13,822 bases of DNA, taken from Candidatus Roizmanbacteria bacterium CG_4_9_14_0_8_um_filter_34_12. Its GTDB lineage: Bacteria; Patescibacteriota; Microgenomatia; UBA1406; GWC2-37-13. The stretch's first letter is position 1. Every line of letters begins with the position of its first letter. A model generated the notes under the pieces. It saw only the letters and a list, made by a program, of their open reading frames with translations. It had not been told where the DNA came from and searched no databases. The translations under genes were made by a program, and so were the position numbers. Positions 1 to 6,386 of the stretch are shown one piece after another. Location of the stretch: positions 1-13,822 of the forward strand of contig PFTH01000195.1 of assembly GCA_002789465.1 (NCBI GenBank). Direction: 5' to 3'.

Positions 1-1
1 A

Positions 2-49
2 AAAACAGAATATATTCAAGTTCACAAAGACCAACTAAAATTGTGGTGA
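2..49 (+). pseudogene. Upstream in-frame piece of the Fic gene, ended by TGA
   Basis: An open frame enters from the left window edge, in the same reading frame as the Fic gene at 137, and reads KTEYIQVHKDQLKLW before a TGA at 47-49. After the stop the frame stays open and gives a stretch ending in AVYLPPPPNKV (about 98-130). A proline cluster of this kind normally precedes the Fic core in Fic-family proteins. The piece is therefore probably the broken 5' part of one longer Fic gene, interrupted by the stop and the adjacent hairpin. A sequencing error, or a different gene ending here, cannot be excluded. Confidence 0.4.
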
Positions 50-54
50 GGATA

Positions 55-74
55 CCCCGACGCTTGCGTCGGGG
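55..74. repeat. GC-rich perfect hairpin inside the Fic reading frame
   Basis: Two 8-base arms, CCCCGACG (55-62) and CGTCGGGG (67-74), are perfect reverse complements around a CTTG loop. This is by far the most GC-rich stretch in an AT-rich neighbourhood. No T-run follows, so it is not a normal intrinsic terminator. A related hairpin with the same CGACG/CGTCGGG core lies at 13319-13337, which suggests a dispersed palindromic repeat. It sits 5 bases after the in-frame TGA that breaks the Fic gene, so insertion of this element may have caused the break. Confidence 0.75.
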
Positions 75-136
75 AGGATGTCATTCAAGCTGGAGTAGCC
101 GTATATCTTCCTCCGCCACCAAACAAAGTAAACGGA

Positions 137-679
137 TTGATTAATCAATTAATTAATTTCATTAATTCCAATGACGAAAAGTTTACCATAATCACCGCAT
201 TAATTGGTCATCTTGTTTTTGAAAAAGTTCATCCATTTATGGATGGTAATGGTCGGGTTGGACGTTTGTTAGTTTCAACAATTTTATTAATTAAGGGTTC
301 TGATTTTAATATTAACATTCCGTTTGAGGAATATATTGATCAACATAAAGAAGATTATTACTATTATTTAGATGTAGGAATGAGAGAACCAAGCGCCTAT
401 CTACTATTTATGTTGAAAGCCTTTAATGAGTCTGAAGAGTTGGTGAAACAGAATGTAATAAATGAGATCAATCAGAATAATAAAACTTACCTTCCACCAC
501 GTCAAGAAGAACTATTTTTAATTATCAAAGAACACAGAACGGTTTCGTTTGATTTTTTACATCGCCGTTTTTTACAAATACCAAAAAGAACACTACGATA
601 TGATTTACAACAGCTTGCAAAGCAAAATTTGATTATAAAAATCGGAAAGACAAGAGGAAGTTTTTATACGGTAAAATAA
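137..679 (+). CDS. Fic family protein, 5'-truncated, with C-terminal winged helix
   Basis: Fic enzymes usually transfer AMP from ATP to a hydroxyl side chain of a target protein. The signature HPFMDGNGRVGR is complete at residues 32-43, including the catalytic His32 and the Asp/Gly/Asn/Gly/Arg loop. The C-terminal 60 residues or so (LPPRQEEL onward) look like a winged helix-turn-helix, an arrangement common in stand-alone Fic proteins that may bind DNA. At 180 residues it is much shorter than usual Fic proteins of this layout (about 300-380). TTG at 137 is the first usable start after the in-frame TGA at 47-49. The conserved PPPP segment just upstream is in frame but outside this start, so the gene is probably a broken remnant or re-initiates internally. 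The family is certain; activity is doubtful, because the N-terminal region that helps fold and inhibit the Fic core is missing. It leads an accessory island with a restriction enzyme and RhuM. Confidence 0.85.
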   Translation: MINQLINFINSNDEKFTIITALIGHLVFEKVHPFMDGNGRVGRLLVSTILLIKGSDFNINIPFEEYIDQHKEDYYYYLDVGMREPSAYLLFMLKAFNESEELVKQNVINEINQNNKTYLPPRQEELFLIIKEHRTVSFDFLHRRFLQIPKRTLRYDLQQLAKQNLIIKIGKTRGSFYTVK

Positions 680-714
680 AATTTATAAGGTCATATAAAT
701 AATTATTTTTCAGT

Positions 715-720
715 TAGAAT
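715..720 (+). promoter_or_regulatory. Possible -10 box for a leaderless mRNA of the restriction enzyme
   Basis: TAGAAT matches the bacterial -10 consensus at 5 of 6 bases and ends 6 bases before the ATG at 727. That would place the transcription start at or next to the start codon. No Shine-Dalgarno sequence is present. I see no convincing -35 box about 17 bases upstream, and in DNA this AT-rich such hexamers arise by chance, so this is tentative. Confidence 0.3.
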
Positions 721-726
721 ATATCT

Positions 727-3700
727 ATGCTTCAGGAATATATCAAAAATATTTTTAATAGTTATAAAAGAGGTGATGCTCGAGAAGAAAGCTATTATTC
801 TGCTTTAGAAGAATTGATAAAAAGCTACATTCATAAAAAAGGTAAAAAATTTGATGTAACGGTATTACCTAAAAAAACAGAAGGTGGTAATCCTGACTTT
901 AGAGTTTGGGCTAGTCGACAAAAAATAACTGGCTATTTCGAAGCGAAATCATTAAACACAATCAATCTGGATGAAATTGAAAACTCCGAACAGTTAAAAA
1001 GATACCGCGAAATATTTCCTAATTTAATATTGACTAACTTTTTTGAATTCCGTCTTTATCGAAATGGAGAAATGGTAAAAACAATAACAATAGGCAGACA
1101 TTTTTTGATAGAAAAGTTGGATTCACTCCCACCAGTGGAAAACGAAGTTGACTTTATTGCACTAATGGAACAGTTTTTTTCATTTTCTGTCTCAAAAATA
1201 ACAACTGCAAAGCAATTAGCAATTGAATTAGCCAAAAGAACAGGTTTTTTAAGAGATCAATTAATAAATGAATTGAAAATTGAAGATAATATTCAGGGAA
1301 TTCAAATGCTTGAAGGTTTTTATAAAACGTTTAAGGATTATTTAATTTCATCTTTAACCATTAGTCAATTTGCTGATCTCTTTGCTCAAACAATTACGTA
1401 TGGTCTTTTTGTAGCCAGAACAAGAGCAGAAGAAAAAGATTTTCACAGAGAATCAGCAGTTAAATATATTCCACATACAATTGGAATTTTAAGAAAGGTT
1501 TTCCAATTTGTTTCTGCTCCTGATTTACCGATTTCAATGAAAGTCATCGATGATATTACCGAAATATTAGCTGCAACTGATGTTGGGAAAATTATTCATC
1601 GTTTTTATCATGAAAACAAGGGAACAGATCCGATTATCCATTTTTACGAAACGTTTTTATCACATTATGATAAAAAAGAAAGAGCAAAGAGAGGCGTTTA
1701 TTATACTCCGGAATCAGTTGTTAAATATATTGTTAAAACAGTTGATTATTTATTAAAAAAGAAGTTTGATAAACCAGATGGTTTTGCTTCAAATTCCGTG
1801 ACCGTACTTGATCCGGCTGCGGGAACTTTAACCTTTCCAGCAGAAGCAATTAAACTGGCAATTTCCGGTTATAAAGAAAAATACGGTGATGGTAATATTG
1901 CTAGTTTAATAAAAGAAAATATTTTAGAAAATTTTTACGCTTTTGAGTTGATGATGGCGCCTTATGCAATTGGCCATCTTAAAATTTTTCTCCTGCTCGA
2001 AGAGTTTGGATATAGGATGAAGGATGATGATAGGTTTAAATTATTTTTAACAAATACTTTGGAAATGAAAGAATTAGCCTTCACAGAATTACCTTTGTAT
2101 GATGCGATTGCAGACGAATCGCAACAAGCTAACAAAATCAAAAAGAATAAAAAAATAATGGTTGTGCTTGGAAATCCACCATACTCAGTTAGTTCCTCAA
2201 ATAAAATTGAAAAGGATAATGAAATAAACAGCGTTTATGAATCTTATAAAGAACTGGTGAGAAAAGAAGAAAGAAACATTCAACCCTTGTCCGATGATTA
2301 TATTAAATTTATTGCTTTTGCTCATTGGAAGATTAAGCAAGCTGGTACGGGAATAGTGGCGATGATCACGAACAATTCTTATTTAGACGGAATTATTCAT
2401 CGTGATATGCGAAGAAAATTAATGGAAGATTTTAATCAAATTTATATTGTCAATCTTCACGGTTCATCAAAAAGACAAGAAAAAACACCTCAAGGCACCA
2501 AAGATGAAAATGTTTTTGACATTCAACAAGGAGTTAGTATCATCATTCTTGTTAAAGGAGAGAAATTATTAAAATATATAAAATATTTTGATCTATGGGG
2601 ATTGCGGGAAGAAAAATATAATTTTTTAACTAATCACTCAATTGAAAATACGGAGTTTAGTTTGCTTTCTCCGAAACAACCACAACACTTTTTTGTAAAA
2701 AAAGATTTTAGCCAACAGGAAAATTATGACAAATTTATTTCATTAAAAGATATATTTAATAAATATAACGCAGGGATCGCAACAGGTAAGGATGATGTTT
2801 TAGTTAATTTCAATAAGGAAACCCTTTTCAGAAAATTATCAATCAAAGATAAAGAATTATTTAAATTGACAATGGAACATGAAGGAGTTAATAAAGAGCT
2901 AATAGAAATATGGTGGGAGGAATTGCAAGCGATTGATATAGAAAAACAAATAAAAAAATATTTCTATCGACCATTTGATCAAAGATATACGATATATAAT
3001 AACAAAATTCTCCAAAGATCTCGAAAAATAATAATGGATAATTTTTTAGATAACAACTTATCTATTGTTATTAGTAATACTTCAATAAACAAGTATTATA
3101 ACGAAGTATATATTTCAAATGAACTATCTGATAAACATTTAACTGGGTACCAGACATATGTTTTTCCTTTATTTATTTATCCTATTGGAGAAAGAAAAGA
3201 ATTATTTAACAGTAAGACAAACAAAACTTCTAATATTAACTGGACGAATCTACCAATAGAATATCAAAAAATTAGATCCGCGGAGGCGGTTTTTTATTAT
3301 ATTTACGCCATATTATATTCCAATATTTATAGGCAAAAATATCAAGAGTTTCTAAAAATTGATTTTCCAAAAATTCCGTTTACTAAAAATATTGAGCTTT
3401 TTAAATCGATCAGTAGTATTGGTGAAAATTTAAGTAATCTTCATCTTTTGAAGACACCAGAGTTGAATAATCCTACTTCAAAATTCATTGGTCAAGGAGA
3501 TAATGTTGTTAAAGAAATTAAATATACGGATGAAAGACTTTATATTAACTCCGAACAATATTTTACACCTGTTGCTTCCAATATATACAATTACTATATT
3601 GGCGGATACAAAGTTTTAAACAAATGGTTAAAAGACAGAAAATCAAGAACCTTATCACTTGAAGAAGTCAGACGCTTTTGCCAAGTAATTACTTCATTAA

Positions 3701-3768
3701 AGCTGACTATTGAAATTCAAGAGCGGATTGATAAATTTTATCCAGAAGTTGAGAAAATTCTTATGTAA
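727..3768 (+). CDS. Type ISP/IIG restriction-modification enzyme, single polypeptide
   Basis: This predicted bifunctional enzyme cuts foreign DNA and methylates adenine in the host's own sites. The N-terminus carries a PD-(D/E)XK nuclease: Pro56-Asp57, then Glu72-Ala-Lys74 within GYFEAK. The N6-adenine methyltransferase core follows: the RGVYYTPE entry motif near 323-330, the AdoMet-binding VLDPAAGT (360-367), and the catalytic NPPY (483-486). From about residue 745 the sequence (YFYRPFDQRY, later YVFPLFIYP, FLKIDFPKIPFT and a closing NLHLL stretch) matches the type ISP C-terminal specificity domain, which reads the DNA target. At 1013 residues it has no room for the helicase found in large type ISP enzymes such as LlaGI (about 1570), so it should work like a IIG enzyme. 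All key residues are present and the frame is intact, so it is probably functional. No separate specificity subunit is nearby. Confidence 0.9.
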   Translation: MLQEYIKNIFNSYKRGDAREESYYSALEELIKSYIHKKGKKFDVTVLPKKTEGGNPDFRVWASRQKITGYFEAKSLNTINLDEIENSEQLKRYREIFPNLILTNFFEFRLYRNGEMVKTITIGRHFLIEKLDSLPPVENEVDFIALMEQFFSFSVSKITTAKQLAIELAKRTGFLRDQLINELKIEDNIQGIQMLEGFYKTFKDYLISSLTISQFADLFAQTITYGLFVARTRAEEKDFHRESAVKYIPHTIGILRKVFQFVSAPDLPISMKVIDDITEILAATDVGKIIHRFYHENKGTDPIIHFYETFLSHYDKKERAKRGVYYTPESVVKYIVKTVDYLLKKKFDKPDGFASNSVTVLDPAAGTLTFPAEAIKLAISGYKEKYGDGNIASLIKENILENFYAFELMMAPYAIGHLKIFLLLEEFGYRMKDDDRFKLFLTNTLEMKELAFTELPLYDAIADESQQANKIKKNKKIMVVLGNPPYSVSSSNKIEKDNEINSVYESYKELVRKEERNIQPLSDDYIKFIAFAHWKIKQAGTGIVAMITNNSYLDGIIHRDMRRKLMEDFNQIYIVNLHGSSKRQEKTPQGTKDENVFDIQQGVSIIILVKGEKLLKYIKYFDLWGLREEKYNFLTNHSIENTEFSLLSPKQPQHFFVKKDFSQQENYDKFISLKDIFNKYNAGIATGKDDVLVNFNKETLFRKLSIKDKELFKLTMEHEGVNKELIEIWWEELQAIDIEKQIKKYFYRPFDQRYTIYNNKILQRSRKIIMDNFLDNNLSIVISNTSINKYYNEVYISNELSDKHLTGYQTYVFPLFIYPIGERKELFNSKTNKTSNINWTNLPIEYQKIRSAEAVFYYIYAILYSNIYRQKYQEFLKIDFPKIPFTKNIELFKSISSIGENLSNLHLLKTPELNNPTSKFIGQGDNVVKEIKYTDERLYINSEQYFTPVASNIYNYYIGGYKVLNKWLKDRKSRTLSLEEVRRFCQVITSLKLTIEIQERIDKFYPEVEKILM

Positions 3769-3770
3769 AT

Positions 3771-3958
3771 ATGAATAAACAAATCACTCAATACAACATA
3801 TACTGCGATGAGTTAAGATTAGGGAATGTTGACTTAAAAAAATATTCACGAAACATAAATTTTCGCAAGAACTGAAATGGTCTAAAACAAATATTGCTAT
3901 TGATAAACTCGGCAATGAAAGTAAGCCTTACATTGCATCTGAAATTATATACCTATAA
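3771..3958 (+). pseudogene. Decayed DUF3800-like fragment with frameshift
   Basis: ATG at 3771, two bases after the restriction enzyme stop, opens a 34-codon frame starting MNKQITQYNIYCDELRLGN and ending at TGA 3873-3875. YNIYCDE is the typical start of DUF3800 proteins (predicted RNase H-like fold). In the next frame, from about 3836 to the TAA at 3956-3958, the DNA encodes KIFTKHKFSQELKWSKT, which looks like a later DUF3800 segment. The two frames meet at a run of seven A (3836-3842), the probable frameshift site. Even joined, the product would be only about 60 residues against the usual 200 or more, and the segment that should lie between the two parts is missing. The family link rests on remembered motif patterns, not a search. 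Confidence 0.5.
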
Positions 3959-3969
3959 AATTAAAATTT

Positions 3970-4989
3970 ATGAAACAAAAAAATCAGCTTCAAAAATTTA
4001 ACAATTTTGTAATATTTAAAACTGCTGAGGGCAAAGTAAATATTGACGTTTTTTTTGCAAATGATACGCTATGGCTTACCCAAAAAATAATCGCAGAGCT
4101 TTTTGATACTACAAAACAAAATGTCAGCTTACATCTAAAGAATATTTTTTTTGAGAAGGAATTAATAGAATCTTCAGTAGTCAAGGAATTCTTGACAACT
4201 GCATCTGATGGAAAAACATATCAAACCCAATACTACTCTCTTGATGCCATAATTGCCGTGGGGTATAGAGTAAACAGTAAAAGAGCCACTCAATTTCGTA
4301 TTTGGGCTACTAAAATACTACAAGAATTCATCATTAAAGGTTTTACTATGGACGATGAACGACTTAAACAAATCCAGTATTTTGGACAGGATTATTTTGA
4401 AGAATTGCTCGAACGAATTCGACAGATACGAACAAGTGAGCGAAGATTTTATCAAAAAATTACTGATATCTATGCCCTTTCTGCGGATTATGATAAAGAC
4501 GCAGATATTACCAAGGGATTTTTTGCCACTGTTCAAAATAAACTACACTTTGCTATAACGGGACAGACGGCTGCGGAGATTATATATTCGAAATCAAATG
4601 CAAAAAAGGCATTTATGGGGCTAACCACATGGAAAAACGCACCGAAAGGACAAATACTTAAAAGCGACACTCTTATTGCCAAAAACTACCTAAGTGAAAA
4701 ATATATTAATGAGTTAAACCGTATTGTTTCCGCATACTTAGAACTTGCAGAAACAAGAGCAAAACGGGGCATTGTGACAAATATGAAAGACTGGGTCAGC
4801 TTTTTAAACAAATTTCTTAATATGACTGAATACCCAATACTTCAACATAAGGGAAAAATATCGGCAGAAGATGCAAAAGAAAAAGCAGAAGCTGAATACG
4901 AAAAGTATCGAACTGAACAAGATAAAAACTATCTTTCAGATTTTGACCGTGAAGTGACTAAATTATTAAAAGGACAAAAAAATAAATGA
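3970..4989 (+). CDS. RhuM family protein (virulence_RhuM)
   Basis: The protein matches the RhuM family, named after a gene of Salmonella pathogenicity island 3 whose biochemical role is unknown. Visible hallmarks are WLTQKIIAELFDTTKQNVSLH (about 35-55), which resembles a helix-turn-helix; then the LTTASDGKTYQTQYYSLDAII segment with VGYRVNSKRATQFRIWA (about 75-113), the family's most conserved part. A charged helical C-terminus follows, with YEKYRTEQDKNYLSDFD near 304-320. The length of 339 residues is normal and the frame is intact. I see no membrane segment, so it should be cytoplasmic. Homologues often lie in phage or defence-type islands, and some are fused to Fic/Doc domains, which fits the Fic gene and restriction enzyme here. 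DUF3800-like fragments lie immediately on both sides, and the downstream one overlaps the stop codon (ATGA). Family membership is secure, function is not. Confidence 0.85.
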   Translation: MKQKNQLQKFNNFVIFKTAEGKVNIDVFFANDTLWLTQKIIAELFDTTKQNVSLHLKNIFFEKELIESSVVKEFLTTASDGKTYQTQYYSLDAIIAVGYRVNSKRATQFRIWATKILQEFIIKGFTMDDERLKQIQYFGQDYFEELLERIRQIRTSERRFYQKITDIYALSADYDKDADITKGFFATVQNKLHFAITGQTAAEIIYSKSNAKKAFMGLTTWKNAPKGQILKSDTLIAKNYLSEKYINELNRIVSAYLELAETRAKRGIVTNMKDWVSFLNKFLNMTEYPILQHKGKISAEDAKEKAEAEYEKYRTEQDKNYLSDFDREVTKLLKGQKNK

Positions 4990-5090
4990 GTATGGTAAAA
5001 CGAACCAAAAATGTGGATTCGAGGAAAATGGTTATTGGAGTTCTTTTTTTGCCAAGAAAAGAAAAGATTATTAAAAGAATCCTTGAATAA
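4986..5090 (+). pseudogene. Second DUF3800-like fragment, overlapping the RhuM stop
   Basis: A 34-codon frame starts at an ATG that overlaps the RhuM stop (ATGA, 4986-4989) and ends at TAA 5088-5090. Its core reads NVDSRK followed by MVIGVLFLPRKEKIIKRI. This resembles the second strand and following helix of DUF3800 proteins, which normally come directly after the YCDES start. It is exactly the part missing from the fragment at 3771-3958, whose head also ends in a similar LGNVD. It is therefore either a displaced piece of that gene or a relic of a second copy. As a free-standing protein it would lack the rest of any fold. A small translationally coupled peptide is possible but less likely. 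Confidence 0.45.
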
Positions 5091-5106
5091 AATATATGTA
5101 ATAAAA

Positions 5107-5200
5107 AATACTTCACTCGAAGCAATCCGCTCAAACTATCCACTTAAGGAAGTGCGAACTTCGCACGTCTCATTAAGCGGATTACTCTAAATGAAGTATT
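5107..5200. repeat. 94-base nested inverted repeat (palindromic element)
   Basis: The outer arms are 25 bases each (5107-5131 and 5176-5200) and match at 20 of 25 positions, with every difference a transition. Both ends are AATACTTCA/TGAAGTATT and the inner ends are AATCCGCT/AGCGGATT. Between them lies a second perfect palindrome, GTGCGAA (5152-5158), C, TTCGCAC (5160-5166). The whole block can fold as a cruciform or a two-level RNA hairpin. It separates the accessory island from the glycan operon. It codes for nothing obvious. It could be a miniature mobile element, a recombination site, or a transcription end signal; the A-run on its left would be a T-run on the - strand. Confidence 0.8.
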
Positions 5201-5229
5201 AGTTAAATTTTAATGGATACTATATTCAT

Positions 5230-6369
5230 ATGTCAAGTCAAAAAAAAATCGCCATTGTATATGATTGGATTGATAGTTGGGGAGGGGTGGAGAGAATTCT
5301 GCTAGCTTTTCACGAAATGTTTCCCGATGCGGATTTTTTTACATCTTACATTGATTATGATAAGGCCGGTTGGGCAAAGAATTTTAAAATAAAAACGTCA
5401 TTTATTCAAAACTTGCCGGATTTTATCAAAAAAAACCGTAAGCTATCATTTCCTTTATATCCTTACGCTTTTGAATCGTTTAATTTCAATGAATATGGTG
5501 TGGTGATATCAGTTACCTCATCCTTTGCTAAGGCAGTAATTACTAAACCAGACACTCTACATATCTGCTATTTACTAACTCCAACCCGTTATTTGTGGTT
5601 ATATCCCAAACAGTATTTAACCGGTTGGCAAAGATTGTTAGGTAAACCTTATTTTAATAAGATAAAAAATTGGGACTATATTGCTGCCCAACGACCGGAT
5701 AAAATAATTGCTATTTCTCAAACAGTAGCGGATCGGTGCAAACAATTTTATAATCGGGAGGCGCAAATTATATATCTGGGGTTTGATATTAATTATTGGA
5801 ATGATATTAAGTTAAAAGTTAAAAGTGAAAAGTTAAAAGTGCAACTCAAAAGTAAAAAGTTTTATTTAGTTGTGTCACGTTTGGAGCCTTATAAAAGGGT
5901 TGATTTAGCAGTTGAAGTTTTTAATCAAACAGGGAAAAGTCTATTTATCGTAGGAAAAGGGAGTCAACTGGGTAAATTAAAACAGCAGGCAAAGTTAAAT
6001 ATCAAATTCATGTCAGATATTACTGACCAAGAGTTGGCGCTTTTATATAGTCAGGCAGAAGGCTTAATTATGCCACAAGAAGAGGATTTTGGGTATGTTT
6101 CCTTGGAAGCGCAATTTTTTGGATGTCCAGTAATCGCGTATGGAAAAGGGGGAACAACAGAGACAATTATTCCTAATAAGACAGGAATTTTTTTTATGGC
6201 ACAAGATGCTATGAGTTTAAAGCAAGCTTTGGAAAAATATGATAAAATTAAACAGGTATTAAAGCAAAATTTAAAAGAGATGGGGATAAAGGGTTTTGAC
6301 AAATACGCTCTTGATAATTTTAAAAATAATTTTATTAATCAATTAACACCAATATCTAGTAACTATTAA
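5230..6369 (+). CDS. GT4-family glycosyltransferase
   Basis: A cytoplasmic or membrane-associated retaining glycosyltransferase that moves a sugar from a nucleotide-sugar donor to a growing glycan. It has the two-domain GT-B layout. The N-terminal Rossmann domain begins IAIVYDWIDSWGGVERIL, with the glycine-rich acceptor-side loop near residues 17-22. The C-terminal domain begins at about 211 (LVVSRLEPYKRVDLAVEVF) and carries the family motif E285-x7-E293 (EDFGYVSLE) followed by GCPVIAYGKGGTTE for donor binding. Length (379) is normal. Between the domains, residues 194-210 are a Lys/Ser-rich run encoded by AAAAGT-type tandem repeats at 5809-5860, unlike the rest of the gene. It heads an operon with GDP-mannose synthesis and a phosphoglycosyl transferase, so mannose is a plausible donor sugar, though specificity cannot be read from sequence. 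Confidence 0.9.
   Translation: MSSQKKIAIVYDWIDSWGGVERILLAFHEMFPDADFFTSYIDYDKAGWAKNFKIKTSFIQNLPDFIKKNRKLSFPLYPYAFESFNFNEYGVVISVTSSFAKAVITKPDTLHICYLLTPTRYLWLYPKQYLTGWQRLLGKPYFNKIKNWDYIAAQRPDKIIAISQTVADRCKQFYNREAQIIYLGFDINYWNDIKLKVKSEKLKVQLKSKKFYLVVSRLEPYKRVDLAVEVFNQTGKSLFIVGKGSQLGKLKQQAKLNIKFMSDITDQELALLYSQAEGLIMPQEEDFGYVSLEAQFFGCPVIAYGKGGTTETIIPNKTGIFFMAQDAMSLKQALEKYDKIKQVLKQNLKEMGIKGFDKYALDNFKNNFINQLTPISSNY
5809..5860 (+). repeat. AAAAGT-type tandem repeat inside the glycosyltransferase gene
   Basis: Degenerate copies of AGTTAAA/AAAAGTGAA follow one another over about 50 bases, in frame, and encode Lys-Leu-Lys-Val/Ser repeats (residues 194-210) in the linker between the two GT-B domains. The composition is unlike the flanking coding DNA. 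It looks like a small in-frame expansion or insertion tolerated at a surface linker. Confidence 0.6.
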
Positions 6370-6386
6370 CTAATAACTTATCTATT

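Noticed and set aside
47..49. TGA as a recoded glycine codon (as in Absconditabacteria/Gracilibacteria)
   Set aside because: The RhuM gene, the nuclease gene and rpsT all end in TGA at natural C-termini, and no conserved gene here contains an internal TGA.
55..74. Intrinsic terminator
   Set aside because: The stem is strong but no T-run follows, and it sits inside an open Fic reading frame.
4355..4558. 67-codon + strand frame within the RhuM gene
   Set aside because: It is an out-of-frame shadow of an intact, conserved RhuM coding sequence.
5107..5200. Insertion sequence with terminal inverted repeats and transposase
   Set aside because: Only 94 bases, with no coding capacity; no transposase is found nearby, so only a miniature or non-autonomous element remains possible.
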